Assembly (NCBI GenBank): GCA_003725745.1
Contig: RHDP01000001.1
Coordinates: forward strand, 3,783,501 to 3,847,500
DNA: 64,000 bases
Reading direction: 5' to 3'
DNA from: Streptomyces sp. I6
GTDB taxonomy: Bacteria; Actinomycetota; Actinomycetes; Streptomycetales; Streptomycetaceae
The position numbers and the translations under genes are program-made. This document shows positions 51,664 through 60,905 of the stretch, one piece after another (the first letter of the stretch is position 1; each line of letters opens with the position of its first letter). The notes below the pieces were generated by a model. It saw only the letters and a program-made list of their open reading frames with translations, was not told the origin of the DNA and did no database searches.

Positions 51664-52596
51664 ATGAGACTCGGAGTCCTCGACGTCGGTTCGAACACAG
51701 TGCACCTTCTGGTGGTGGACGCCCACCCCGGCGCCCGGCCGCTGCCCGCCCACTCCCACAAGGCGGAACTGCGCCTGGCGGAGCTGCTCGACGGCGACGG
51801 AGCCATCCACGCCGACGGTGTCGACCGGTTGATCTCCACGCTCGAGGACGCCCTGCAGGCCGCCGAGGACAAGGGCTGCGAGGACGTGCTGCCGTTCGCG
51901 ACCTCGGCCGTGCGGGAGGCGGCCAACGCCGACGAGGTCCTGTCGCGGGTGAAGGCGGTGACCGGCATCGACCTCCAGGTCCTCACCGGTGACGAGGAGG
52001 CCCGGCTCACCTTCCTGGCCGCCCGCCGCTGGTTCGGCTGGTCGGCGGGGAAGCTGCTGGTCCTCGACATCGGAGGCGGCTCGCTGGAGATCGCCTACGG
52101 GATCGACGAGGACCCCGACATCGCCGTCAGCCTGCCGCTCGGCGCCGGACGGCTGACCGCGGGGATGCTGCCCGGCGATCCGCCCGACCCGGAGGACGTG
52201 CGCGCGCTGCGCCGCCATGTGCGGGCGCAGATCGCCCGCACGGTCGGCGAGTTCACCCGGTTCGGACGGCCGGACCACGTCGTCGCCACCTCCAAGACGT
52301 TCAAGCAGCTCGCCCGGATCGCGGGCGCCGCTCGCTCCACCGAGGGCCTCTACACCTCGCGGGAACTGGGCCGGACGTCACTGGAGGGGTGGGTGCCGAA
52401 GCTCGCCGCGATGACGGCGGCGCAGCGTGCCACCCTGCCCGGTGTCTCCGAGGGCCGGGCCGGTCAGCTGCTGGCGGGAGCGCTGGTCGCGGAGGGTGCG
52501 ATGGACCTCTTCGGCGTCGACGAGCTCGAGATCTGCCCCTGGGCGCTCCGCGAGGGGGTGATCCTGCGGAGGCTGGATCACCTCCCCGCCTTCTGA
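51664..52596 (+). CDS. Ppx/GppA-family phosphatase
   Basis: A 310-aa ASKHA-fold phosphatase of the exopolyphosphatase / guanosine-pentaphosphatase family, in the short actinobacterial form. It has [16 protein letters not shown] at the N-terminus, [11 protein letters not shown], and [13 protein letters not shown] (phosphate-2 loop) near 120. It could hydrolyse polyphosphate or pppGpp; short actinobacterial forms differ in substrate and the sequence does not decide. Its stop shares a base with a possible ATG of the next gene, so the two may be co-expressed. Confidence 0.87.
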   Translation: MRLGVLDVGSNTVHLLVVDAHPGARPLPAHSHKAELRLAELLDGDGAIHADGVDRLISTLEDALQAAEDKGCEDVLPFATSAVREAANADEVLSRVKAVTGIDLQVLTGDEEARLTFLAARRWFGWSAGKLLVLDIGGGSLEIAYGIDEDPDIAVSLPLGAGRLTAGMLPGDPPDPEDVRALRRHVRAQIARTVGEFTRFGRPDHVVATSKTFKQLARIAGAARSTEGLYTSRELGRTSLEGWVPKLAAMTAAQRATLPGVSEGRAGQLLAGALVAEGAMDLFGVDELEICPWALREGVILRRLDHLPAF

Positions 52597-52606
52597 TGCG
52601 GGCCCG

Positions 52607-52612
52607 TAATCT
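52607..52612 (+). promoter_or_regulatory. Putative -10 of a leaderless promoter (gene at 52620)
   Basis: TAATCT ends exactly 7 nt before the GTG at 52620; no Shine-Dalgarno is visible. This favours 52620 over the in-frame ATG at 52596. Confidence 0.55.
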
Positions 52613-52619
52613 GTCCCAC

Positions 52620-53477
52620 GTGGCAGAACCAGTGGTGCGCATCCCGGATGCGAAGGTCGCCCTGTCGACGGCCTCCGTCTATCCGGAGTCGACGGCTACG
52701 GCCTTCGAGATCGCCGCGCGCCTCGGCTACGACGGTGTGGAGGTCATGGTCTGGACCGACCCCGTCAGCCAGGACATCGAGGCGCTGCGCCGGCTCTCCG
52801 ACTACCACGGGATACCGGTGCTGGCCGTCCATGCGCCGTGTCTGCTCATCACCCAGCGCGTGTGGTCGACCGATCCCTGGGTGAAGCTCCAGCGCGCCCA
52901 GGCAGCCGCCGAGAAGCTGGGCGCCTCGACCGTCGTCGTCCACCCGCCGTTCCGCTGGCAGCGGCAGTACGCCCGGGACTTCGTCTCCGGAATCTGGCGG
53001 ATGGCGCACGAGACGGACGTGCGCTTCGCCGTCGAGAACATGTACCCCTGGCGGTACCGGGACCGCGAGATGCTCGCGTACGCCCCCGACTGGGACGTCA
53101 CCAAAGAGGACTACCGGCACTTCACGATCGACCTGTCGCACACGGCCACGTCCCGCACGGACACGCTCGCCATGGTCGACCGCATGGGCGACCGGCTCGG
53201 CCATGTGCACCTCGCGGACGGGAAGGGCTCGGCGAAGGACGAGCACCTGGTGCCGGGGCGCGGCGACCAGCCGTGCGCCGAGCTGCTGGAGCACCTGGCC
53301 CGCAGCGGCTTCGACGGCCATGTGGTGATCGAGGTCAACACCCGGCGGGCGATGTCGGCCGCGGAGCGCGAGGCCGACCTCGCGGAGGCGCTGGCCTTCA
53401 CCCGGCTGCACCTGGCCTCGGCGAGCGCGCCGTCCCGGGGCGGCCCCCCGGGCGCGGCGGGCCCGGGCGGATCATGA
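52620..53477 (+). CDS. Sugar-phosphate isomerase/epimerase (TIM barrel, AP-endonuclease-2 fold)
   Basis: A 285-aa xylose-isomerase-like TIM barrel. Metal-binding-type blocks are visible: [39 protein letters not shown] and [10 protein letters not shown], then VIEVNTR. The specific substrate is unknown. The start is the GTG at 52620 ([10 protein letters not shown]) on homology and promoter grounds; ATG 52596 would add eight residues. It overlaps the TetR gene start by 4 bp (ATGA), so repressor and enzyme are made together. Confidence 0.82.
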   Translation: MAEPVVRIPDAKVALSTASVYPESTATAFEIAARLGYDGVEVMVWTDPVSQDIEALRRLSDYHGIPVLAVHAPCLLITQRVWSTDPWVKLQRAQAAAEKLGASTVVVHPPFRWQRQYARDFVSGIWRMAHETDVRFAVENMYPWRYRDREMLAYAPDWDVTKEDYRHFTIDLSHTATSRTDTLAMVDRMGDRLGHVHLADGKGSAKDEHLVPGRGDQPCAELLEHLARSGFDGHVVIEVNTRRAMSAAEREADLAEALAFTRLHLASASAPSRGGPPGAAGPGGS

Positions 53478-54085
53478 CGGACGGAGCGCCCAGGCGGCGC
53501 GGCAGGCCGGCCCGCACCGCGGCCGAGACCGGGCCCGCCGCGCGGGAGCGGATCCTGGAGGCGGCCCGCGCGGAGTTCGCCCAGCGCGGGTACGACAAGA
53601 CCTCCGTCCGGGGCATCGCCAAGGCCGCCGGGGTCGATCCCGCTCTCGTCCACCACTACTTCGGCACCAAGGACGAGGTCTTCGCGGCCGCCATCGAGGT
53701 CTCCTTCGAGCCGGCGCTGGTGGTGCCCGCCATCCTCGGCGAGGGCAAGGAGGGGGTGGGCGAGCGGCTGGCCCGCTACTTCATCGGGGTGTGGGAGAAC
53801 CCGGCGACGCGCGCCCCGCTGCTCGCGATCCTCCGGTCCGCCCTGACGCACGAGGCGGCGGCGAAGGTGCTGCGCGGCTTCGTCCTGCGGCGGATGCTGG
53901 AGCGGATCGCCGCCGACCTGGACGTCCCGGACCCGAAGCTCCGGGCCGAGCTGGCCGCCTCGCACATGATCGGCATTGCCGTGCTGCGGTATGTGATCCA
54001 GGTGGAGCCGCTGGCCACGGTGGATTCGGAGGAGATCGTCGAGATGGTCGCGCCCACGCTTCAGAGATATCTGACCACGGCCTGA
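53474..54085 (+). CDS. TetR-family transcriptional regulator
   Basis: A 203-aa TetR regulator. The N-terminal helix-turn-helix ([48 protein letters not shown]) is canonical, and the helical C-terminal ligand domain ([21 protein letters not shown]) resembles TetR_C_17-like members. Its ligand and targets are unknown. It overlaps the preceding isomerase gene by 4 bp. It is the only TetR in the window, so it is one candidate for binding the palindrome at 59145, 5 kb away. Confidence 0.88.
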   Translation: MTDGAPRRRGRPARTAAETGPAARERILEAARAEFAQRGYDKTSVRGIAKAAGVDPALVHHYFGTKDEVFAAAIEVSFEPALVVPAILGEGKEGVGERLARYFIGVWENPATRAPLLAILRSALTHEAAAKVLRGFVLRRMLERIAADLDVPDPKLRAELAASHMIGIAVLRYVIQVEPLATVDSEEIVEMVAPTLQRYLTTA

Positions 54086-54580
54086 GCGGGCCGGGCCGCG
54101 CGTGGGCTCACCGGCCGCGGCTCGCCGAGCCCGGCCGCGGCGGTCGAGGTCCGTGGCCGGTTCCCGGGCGGCGGCCGATGCGGTTCCCGGACCCCGGCCC
54201 GGTGCATCCGGCGTCCGCCCGGTGGCTTCGGCAAGCCCGGTCGACGGCCGCGTCGGGGCCGCCGCAGCGGCCTGCCGGGTCCGCCGGGTGCGACCTGCCG
54301 CGGACGATCGGGGCGTCCGACCGGGGTGGACGAAGGACCGCACGGCCCCGCCGGAGCGGCCTGCCGGGTCCGCCGGGTACGACCTGCCGCGGACGATCGG
54401 GGCGTCCGACCGGTGTGGACGACCGGGGCGTCCGACCGGTGTGGACGACCGACCTCACGGCCCCGCCGTGGAGCTGACCGAAAGGCGGACCGTCATCCCG
54501 TATTCCGGACATGTGGTCCAGATCTTGGAGCATCGGCGTAGGCTCGACTGAGCCAGAACTGTCTGAAGGAGCGAGCGACG
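54086..54580. other. Repeat-bearing region upstream of ilvD
   Basis: 495 bp without a gene. Most of 54266-54450 is direct repeat. The last 110 bp is less biased and includes the ilvD ribosome site GAAGGAG (54568-54574), and presumably its promoter. Confidence 0.55.
54266..54450. repeat. Nested direct repeats (59-bp pair plus 26-bp pair)
   Basis: A segment starting AGCGGCCTGCCGGGTCCGCC at 54266 recurs at 54355 (period 89), with one mismatch over about 59 bp. After the second copy, the part GGGGCGTCCGACCGGTGTGG is itself repeated once more with a 26-bp period. Confidence 0.82.
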
Positions 54581-56431
54581 ATGCCCGAGCTGAGGTCCCG
54601 CACAGTCACCCACGGCCGCAACATGGCGGGCGCCCGCGCCCTGATGAGGGCCTCGGGCGTAGCGAGCGCGGACATCGGCAAGCCGGTCATCGCGGTCGCC
54701 AACTCCTTCACGGAGTTCGTCCCCGGGCACACCCACCTCGCCCCCGTCGGCCGGATCGTCTCGGACGCCGTCCTGGCGGCGGGCGCGGTGCCGCGCGAGT
54801 TCAACACCATCGCCGTCGACGACGGCATCGCCATGGGCCACGGCGGCATGCTCTACTCGCTGCCGTCGCGCGACCTGATCGCGGACTCCGTGGAGTACAT
54901 GGTCGAGGCCCACTGCGCCGACGCCCTGATCTGCATCTCCAACTGCGACAAGATCACCCCCGGCATGCTGATGGCCGCCATGCGCCTCAACATCCCGGCG
55001 GTCTTCGTCTCGGGCGGCCCGATGGAGGCCGGCCAGGCCACCCTGGTCGACGGCACGGTCCGCAAGCTCGATCTGATCAACGCCATCGTGGACTCGGTCA
55101 ACGAGAACGTCTCGGACGAGGACGTGCTGCGCATCGAGGAGAACGCCTGCCCGACCTGCGGCTCCTGTTCCGGCATGTTCACCGCCAACTCGATGAACTG
55201 CCTGACCGAGGCGATCGGCCTGTCCCTTCCGGGCAACGGATCGGTCCTGGCCACCCACACCGCCCGCCGCGCGCTGTACGAGAACGCGGGCCGCACGGTC
55301 GTCGAGATCACCAAGCGCTACTACGAGCAGGGCGACGAGTCCGTCCTCCCGCGCAACATCGCCACCCGTGAGTCCTTCGAGAACGCCATGGCCCTCGACA
55401 TCGCCATGGGCGGCTCCACCAACACGATCCTCCATCTGCTCGCCGCCGCCCAGGAGGCCGAGCTCGACTACGACCTGACCGACATCGACGCCGTCTCGCG
55501 CCGGGTGCCGTGCCTGGCCAAGGTCGCGCCGAACGTCGCCCCCGGCGGCACGTACTACATGGAGGACGTCCACCGGGCCGGCGGCATCCCCGCCATCCTG
55601 GGCGAGCTGTACCGGGGCGGGCTGCTGAACGAGGACGTCCACACCGTCCATTCGGCGTCGCTGGCCGAGTGGCTCAAGACCTGGGACGTGCGCGGGGGCT
55701 CCCCCTCCGCCGAGGCCGTCGAGCTGTGGCACGCGGCCCCCGGCTGCGTCCGCTCCGCCACCGCCTTCTCGCAGTCCGAGCGCTGGGAGTCGCTGGACGT
55801 CGATGCCGAGGGCGGTTGCATCCGCTCCGTCGAGAACGCCTATTCCAAGGACGGCGGCCTCGCCGTTCTCAAGGGCAACATCGCCGAGGACGGCTGCGTC
55901 GTGAAGACGGCGGGCGTCGACGAGTCGATCTGGACCTTCGAGGGCCCGGCCGTCGTCTGCGAGTCGCAGGAGGAGGCGGTCGACAAGATCCTCTCCAAGG
56001 TGGTCAAGGAGGGCGACGTGGTCGTCATCCGCTACGAGGGCCCGCGCGGCGGCCCCGGCATGCAGGAGATGCTCTACCCGACCTCCTTCCTCAAGGGCCG
56101 CGGCCTGGGGAAGGCCTGCGCGCTCATCACCGACGGCCGCTTCTCCGGAGGCACCTCGGGCCTGTCCATCGGCCACGCGTCCCCGGAGGCCGCGTCCGGC
56201 GGCGCCATCGCCCTCGTCGAGGACGGCGACCGCATCCGCATCGACATCCCCAACCGCTCCGTCGAACTCCTCGTCGACGACGCCACCCTCGCCGCCCGCC
56301 GCGAGGCCCTGGGCGGCGTCTACGCGCCGAGGAACCGCGAACGGAAGGTCTCCGCGGCGCTGCGTGCGTACGCGGCGATGGCGACGAGTGCGGACAAGGG
56401 CGCGGTGCGGGACGTGGACAGGCTCGGCTGA
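54581..56431 (+). CDS. ilvD: Dihydroxy-acid dehydratase
   Basis: IlvD dehydrates dihydroxy-isovalerate and dihydroxy-methylvalerate to the keto acids of valine and isoleucine, and feeds leucine and pantothenate synthesis. The 616-aa product has the Fe-S cysteines Cys122 (NCDKITPGM) and Cys196 ([10 protein letters not shown]), plus a Cys near the N-terminal DDGIAMGH block position, and the C-terminal GRFSGGTSG and GHASPEA motifs. The ATG at 54581 has GAAGGAG 6 nt upstream. It is full length and unbroken; a perfect palindromic terminator follows. It stands alone, away from ilvBNC. Confidence 0.97.
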   Translation: MPELRSRTVTHGRNMAGARALMRASGVASADIGKPVIAVANSFTEFVPGHTHLAPVGRIVSDAVLAAGAVPREFNTIAVDDGIAMGHGGMLYSLPSRDLIADSVEYMVEAHCADALICISNCDKITPGMLMAAMRLNIPAVFVSGGPMEAGQATLVDGTVRKLDLINAIVDSVNENVSDEDVLRIEENACPTCGSCSGMFTANSMNCLTEAIGLSLPGNGSVLATHTARRALYENAGRTVVEITKRYYEQGDESVLPRNIATRESFENAMALDIAMGGSTNTILHLLAAAQEAELDYDLTDIDAVSRRVPCLAKVAPNVAPGGTYYMEDVHRAGGIPAILGELYRGGLLNEDVHTVHSASLAEWLKTWDVRGGSPSAEAVELWHAAPGCVRSATAFSQSERWESLDVDAEGGCIRSVENAYSKDGGLAVLKGNIAEDGCVVKTAGVDESIWTFEGPAVVCESQEEAVDKILSKVVKEGDVVVIRYEGPRGGPGMQEMLYPTSFLKGRGLGKACALITDGRFSGGTSGLSIGHASPEAASGGAIALVEDGDRIRIDIPNRSVELLVDDATLAARREALGGVYAPRNRERKVSAALRAYAAMATSADKGAVRDVDRLG

Positions 56432-56442
56432 CACCGGTCACC

Positions 56443-56478
56443 CGGCTGAGCCCCGCCGACGTCGGCGGGGCTCAGCCG
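56443..56478. terminator. Perfect 36-bp palindrome after ilvD
   Basis: 18-bp arms (56443-56460 and 56461-56478) with no spacer, 11 bp after the ilvD stop and without a T-tract. It is a strong GC-rich terminator hairpin usable in both directions. Confidence 0.88.
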
Positions 56479-56863
56479 CACCCGTCCACCCCTCGGCCCC
56501 GCCGGCCCGGTGGGGGCTCCCGCCGCACCCCCGGCCTCGGGCGGGTTCGGAAGTCCGCCCGGCCGCCGCGAACGTCCGGCACGCATTTCCCGGCAGCCCT
56601 TCGGACGCGGGAGAGCGCCCCCCTGCTGCGCCATCGGCCGTCGCAGCGGCCCGCCGCGCTCTCCTCCCCGCGCCGCGGGACGGCCCGCACGGGAACACGG
56701 GGCGCACTGCGAGCGGGCCCCCGCGTTCCGGCCGGTCTCACCACCGCGCCTCACCACCGCGCCGGTGTGCACACGGGCGGCGACGGACACGTCGCCGTGC
56801 GCTGAGCCTGACCCCGCGGACGGCCCGCGCGCCACGGCCCCGGCCGAGCGGCGGGCGGCCGGG
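56479..56863. other. Non-coding space between ilvD and the small membrane protein
   Basis: About 385 bp of GC-rich sequence. I see no gene, repeat or further terminator, only the promoter hexamer of the next gene at its right edge. Confidence 0.5.
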
Positions 56864-56869
56864 GATAAT
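56864..56869 (+). promoter_or_regulatory. Putative -10 of a leaderless promoter (gene at 56877)
   Basis: GATAAT ends exactly 7 nt before the GTG at 56877, in an otherwise extremely GC-rich stretch. Confidence 0.5.
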
Positions 56870-56876
56870 CGGGTGC

Positions 56877-57443
56877 GTGAGCGAGAACGGCGAAGACAGC
56901 CCCCACCGCAGCCGTACACCCGGCTCCGCGGCCGGTCCCGACGGCCGGCCGGGCGCCGGGAGCGGCGGCCGTGCCGGGCCGAGGCCCGAGGAGATCCGGT
57001 TCTTCGGCACCACCTGGGTCCACCACGACGGCCGCTACGGCCTGCGGCGCGTCGCCGTCGCGGCCGGGTCGCTCGCCGCGGCGGTCGCGGGGTGCCTCGT
57101 CCTGCGGTTCGCCTACCAGGGCCTGGAGACCGCCCGGGTCGGCGGATTCGTGGACCTGCTGGTGGTCGTGACGTTCTCGGTGTGCAGCGCCGTCGCCTTC
57201 CGCAAGACCTGGGAGGGCTTCTCCCGCCGCCCGGCCGACCCGGCGCGCGAGGAGTCCCTGCGCAGTCTGCGCATGATCGGCTTCATCGGGGCGCTGCTCG
57301 CCTACTTCCTCCGCTCCCTCACCGAGGCGCCGGGGGAGAAGTTGCGGCGCGCGGAGTACGAGACGGCGCTCGCCCGGTACCAGAAGCGCCAGGGCGCCCG
57401 CACCGGGAACCCGGCGGTCCGGCGGAAACCCCGGCGCAGGTGA
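56877..57443 (+). CDS. Two-helix membrane protein, conserved hypothetical
   Basis: 188 aa. A disordered Pro/Gly/Arg N-terminus (1-37) leads to FFGTTWVHHDGRYGLRRV, two helices at about 60-79 and 88-104, a loop with RKTWEGFSRRPADPAREESLRSL, a further hydrophobic segment (about 127-142) and a basic tail ending in RRKPRRR. I recall similar proteins after ilvD in Streptomyces. Function unknown; no enzyme motif. Confidence 0.65.
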   Translation: MSENGEDSPHRSRTPGSAAGPDGRPGAGSGGRAGPRPEEIRFFGTTWVHHDGRYGLRRVAVAAGSLAAAVAGCLVLRFAYQGLETARVGGFVDLLVVVTFSVCSAVAFRKTWEGFSRRPADPAREESLRSLRMIGFIGALLAYFLRSLTEAPGEKLRRAEYETALARYQKRQGARTGNPAVRRKPRRR

Positions 57444-58003
57444 GACGGGCCGTGCCGTGGTGATCGGCACGGCGGACGCGGTGCGGCACGACGCCGTGCA
57501 GCAGGACGCCGTGCAGCAGGACGCCGTGTGGTGGGACGCCGCACGGCCCGGTCACGTCGCCGAGCGGACCGCCCTGACCAGGGCCTGCGCCCGGGGGTCG
57601 GCCGTGGCGCCCTTGCGCATGCCGGGGCGCGGCAGGATGCAGTAGGGCATGCCGGGGCGCGGCAGGACGCGGTACGGCGGCCGGGCCTGGCGCCGGCGGA
57701 ATCCGCCTCCCGTCCGCCGCGCCGGGCCCGGCCCGCGAACACACACGGCGGACGGGGCTTCCGGGCGAGCGGCCAGGGGCCGTTCGCCGCCGGCCCGAGG
57801 ACCCCCGAGGACCGCGATCAGTGCCTCCAGGACCGCGCTCGCGACCATCCGGGAGCGGCGTCTTCGTCCCATCCGGCGGAGCCGCGCCGCCCGGGGGCCG
57901 GCGTATCGGCTGATCCTGCGAGCTGCGCTTCGCCCGGCCCACCGGCGGGTCCGCCACCGGACTCTCCCCTCCCGTGTCACATCCGGCGGCGCTGCGCCGT
58001 CCC
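57444..58003. other. 560-bp GC-rich intergenic region
   Basis: Contains the 15-bp array at 57490-57534, a direct repeat GCATGCCGGGGCGCGGCAGG at 57617 and 57647 (period 30), and no credible gene. The promoter of the FAD oxidoreductase should lie at its right end. Confidence 0.55.
57490..57534. repeat. Three 15-bp tandem units
   Basis: GACGCCGTGCAGCAG at 57490 and 57505, then the variant GACGCCGTGTGGTGG at 57520, in non-coding DNA. Confidence 0.82.
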
Positions 58004-59113
58004 ATGGGTATGACGACACACAGCAGCGGCGACCGCCCCCGGGTCCTTGTCCTCGGCGCCGGCTACGCCGGGCTCACAGCCGCCCTCCGGCTGGCTCCAC
58101 ACGCCCGGGTGGGCCTGATCGACCCCAGCCACCGGTTCACCGAACGCGTACGGCTCCACGAACTGGCCGCGGGAGTCCGCCACGATGTGAGCCACCCGCT
58201 CTCCGGCTTCCTCCGCCCCGCGGGGATCGAGCACGTCGCGGCGCGGGCCACGGCGATCGATCCGGCCGTCCGCACGGTCGCGACGGACGACGGCCGGAGG
58301 CTTCCGTACGACCGGCTCGTCTACGCCCTGGGCAGCCGCACCGCGCCCGCGGGCGAACGCGCCCACACCGCCGAGACCGCCGCCGACCTGTCCAAGCGCC
58401 TCCAGGACGGCCCGGGCTCGGTGGCGGTCGTCGGCGGCGGGCTGACCGGGATCGAACTCGCCGCCGAACTCGCCGAGGCCCGGCCCGAGTGGCGGGTGAG
58501 CCTGCACTCGGAGGGGAGGGTCGGCTCGGGCTTCGCCCCGCGCGCCCGCGACCACGCGCTGTGCGTGCTGAGGGCGCGGGGCGTGCGGATCGAGGAGGGC
58601 CGCCGGATCGCGGAGCCCGAGGCGGTCGACGCGGACGAGGTCGTCTGGGCGGCCTCGATGGTCCCGAACACCGAGCTTGCCGCGGCGGCCGGTCTCCCGC
58701 GGGACTCCTCGGGCCGCGTCCGGGTCGACGGCACCCTGCGCTCGCCGGCGTACCCCGAGGTGTACGTCGCGGGGGACGCCGCCGCGGCGAGTTCGGCCAG
58801 GGCGGGCGTGCTGCGCATGGCCTGCGCGACGGCGCTGCCCATGGGCTCGCACGCCGCCGCGTCGATCATCTCCGAGTTCCGCGGGCGGGGACCGCGCACC
58901 TTCGACTACGGCTTCCTGACCCAGTGCGTCAGCCTCGGCCGCCACGACGGGCTCATCCAGTTCGTCCGGGCGGACGACAGTCCGCGCGACCGCTTTCTGA
59001 CGGGGCGTCCGGCCGCCTGGGTCAAAGAGCAGGTCGTCCGCTCCACCGTCGGTGTGCTGCGGACCGCCGCCCGCCGCCCCTGGGCCATCCCGCTGGTGCC
59101 GGGCATGTCCTGA
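58004..59113 (+). CDS. NAD(P)/FAD-dependent oxidoreductase (NDH-2-like)
   Basis: A 369-aa pyridine nucleotide-disulfide-type flavoprotein without redox cysteines, like type II NADH dehydrogenases. The FAD motif VLVLGAGYAGLTAAL is at about 13-29, the NAD motif VAVVGGGLTGIELAAEL near 143, and VYVAGDAAA near 260 binds FAD. No C-terminal membrane helix is obvious. The two adjacent ATGs at 58004 and 58010 are both plausible and neither has a ribosome site. It precedes the ABC-2 exporter but is separated from it by a palindromic operator, so co-regulation is possible, not shown. Confidence 0.83.
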   Translation: MGMTTHSSGDRPRVLVLGAGYAGLTAALRLAPHARVGLIDPSHRFTERVRLHELAAGVRHDVSHPLSGFLRPAGIEHVAARATAIDPAVRTVATDDGRRLPYDRLVYALGSRTAPAGERAHTAETAADLSKRLQDGPGSVAVVGGGLTGIELAAELAEARPEWRVSLHSEGRVGSGFAPRARDHALCVLRARGVRIEEGRRIAEPEAVDADEVVWAASMVPNTELAAAAGLPRDSSGRVRVDGTLRSPAYPEVYVAGDAAAASSARAGVLRMACATALPMGSHAAASIISEFRGRGPRTFDYGFLTQCVSLGRHDGLIQFVRADDSPRDRFLTGRPAAWVKEQVVRSTVGVLRTAARRPWAIPLVPGMS

Positions 59114-59129
59114 CTCCCCACCACGCGTC

Positions 59130-59158
59130 TTGACGGCCACCTCTCCCGGATGGATTAT
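59130..59158 (+). promoter_or_regulatory. Promoter of the ABC-2 exporter genes
   Basis: TTGACG at 59130-59135 and GATTAT at 59153-59158 with 17-bp spacing, a good housekeeping-type promoter. The -10 lies inside the 42-bp palindrome, and the ATG at 59169 is only 10 nt beyond it, so the mRNA is probably leaderless or nearly so. Confidence 0.65.
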
Positions 59159-59186
59159 TCATCACGTGATGAATAATCCATCCGGG
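59145..59186. promoter_or_regulatory. 42-bp perfect palindrome, probable operator
   Basis: Two 21-bp arms (59145-59165 and 59166-59186) with no spacer and no mismatch; the core reads ATTCATCA-CG-TGATGAAT. It covers the -10 and the start codon of the ABC ATPase, so a bound dimer would block transcription. The AT-rich core is unlike the surrounding sequence and its shape suits a TetR-, MarR- or GntR-type repressor. Confidence 0.88.
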
Positions 59187-59947
59187 GCACTCCGGCACCG
59201 GCCGTCCACGCGCGCGCCCTCACCGTGGTCCGCGGCCCCCGAACCGTCCTGCGCAACCTCGACTTCGACCTGCCACCGGGCCGGATCACCGGACTCCTCG
59301 GCCCCTCCGGCTGCGGCAAGTCCACCCTGATGCGTGCTGTCGCCGGCACCCAGGCCAGGGTCACCGGAACCCTCGACGTCCTCGGCCGGCCCGCCGGCCA
59401 CGCCGCGCTGCGCTCCCGCATCGGCTACGTCACCCAGGCCCCCTCCGTCTACGACGACCTGACCGTCCGCCAGAACCTCGCCTACTTCGCCGCGGTCCTC
59501 GACCCGGGCCGCGCCGCCGCCGAACGCCGCCGGCGCCATGTCTCCCAGGCCCTCGCGGACGTGGACCTCACCGCGCACGCCGGCGCGCTCGCGGGCAGGC
59601 TCTCCGGAGGGCAGCGCAGCCGCGTCTCCCTCGCCGTCGCCCTTCTCGGCACGCCCGAACTGCTCGTCCTCGACGAACCCACCGTCGGCCTCGACCCGGT
59701 CCTGCGCCGCGACCTGTGGGACCTCTTCCACCGCATCGCCGCCGAACGCGGCACCACGATCCTCGTCTCCTCCCACGTCATGGACGAGGCCGAGCGCTGC
59801 CACGGCCTGCTCCTGCTGCGAGACGGCGAACTCCTCGCCGACGGGTCCCCCGAGACCCTCCGCCGCCGCCACGGCACCGCCACCGTCGAAGAGGCATTCC
59901 TGCACCTCGTCGACACCGCCGACGCCCTCCAGGAGGAGGCCCGATGA
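59169..59947 (+). CDS. ABC-2 exporter ATP-binding protein, probable 1-base loss near the start
   Basis: An ABC ATPase of the drug or lipid export (ABC-2) type. Walker A GPSGCGKST, the signature LSGGQRSR, Walker B LLVLDEPTVGLDP and the switch His in LVSSHVMDEAERC are all present. The ATG at 59169 lies in the palindrome, but the frame changes between about 59185 and 59195; one lost base there would make MNNPSGA.. PAVHARALTVVRG continuous and give about 259 aa. Without that, the first start in the main frame is the GTG at 59225, which would cut off the first strand. It overlaps the permease by 4 bp (ATGA). Confidence 0.85.
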
Positions 59948-60770
59948 ACGCCGACCCGTCCCCCACGACCAGGGCCGCGGCCGACCCGTCCCCCACGACC
60001 GGGGCCGCCGCGGTCCCGGAGCCTCATCCCGCGCTCTCCCCGTCGCGTACCCTCGCCACCGCCGCCCGCGTACTGCGGCAGCTGCGGCACGATCCCCGCT
60101 CGATCGCCCTGATGCTCCTGGTGCCGTGCCTGATGCTCTTCCTGCTGCGCTACGTCTTCGACGGCAGCCCGCAGACCTTCGACGCCATCGGTGCCTCGCT
60201 GCTCGGCATCTTCCCGCTGATCACGATGTTCCTGATCACCTCGATCGCCACCCTGCGCGAGCGCACCTCCGGCACCCTCGAACGCCTGCTCGCCATGCCC
60301 CTCGGGAAAGCCGACCTGATAGCGGGCTACGCACTGGCCTTCGGCCTGCTCGCCGTCGTCCAGTCCGCCCTGGCGACCGGGCTCTCTGTCTGGTTCCTCG
60401 GCCTCGACGTCGCCGGTTCGGCCTGGCTGCTGCTGCTGGTGGCGCTGCTGGACGCACTGCTCGGCACGGCTCTCGGCCTCTTCGTCTCCGCCTTCGCCGC
60501 GTCGGAGTTCCAGGCGGTCCAGTTCATGCCGGCCGTGATCTTCCCCCAGCTCCTCCTCTGCGGCCTCTTCGCCCCCGCGACACCATGCAGCCCGTCCTCG
60601 AGGGCCTCTCGGACGTGCTGCCCATGTCGTACGCCGTGGACGGCATGAACGAGGTCCTCCGCCACGCCGACCTCACCGCCGACTTCGTCCGCGACGTCCT
60701 CGTCGTCTCCGTCTGCGCGCTCCTCGTCCTCTCCCTCGGCGCGGCCACGCTCCGCCGCCGCACCGCGTGA
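59944..60770 (+). CDS. ABC-2 exporter permease, one 1-base loss
   Basis: An ABC-2-type permease with six helices after a Pro-rich N-terminus; TSGTLERLLAMPLGKADLI and the PAVIFPQLLLCGLF segment are typical of DrrB-like exporters. One C is missing in the run at 60572-60576, where FAPRDTMQPVLEGLSDVLPMSYAVDGM should be continuous; the corrected length is about 275 aa. The N-terminal ADPSPTTRAA is followed by ADPSPTTGAA, an in-frame duplication of 30 bp. The substrate is unknown; hydrophobic antibiotics or lipids are typical. Confidence 0.86.
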
Positions 60771-60905
60771 CCGCCCCTCGGACAGCGCCGACACCGCGGC
60801 GGGCCCGGTGCGAGGATGTCCCTGTCCGTGAAAACCGGCGAGCGACCGGTCACGGACACGGACGACCCCCCTCTGCACACGCACCACCCCGGTGAGGTGA
60901 CCCGC

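Noticed and set aside
58004-60770. Natural-product resistance or biosynthesis cluster
   Set aside because: Only a flavoprotein and an exporter are present; neighbours are ilvD and proC and there are no synthase genes.
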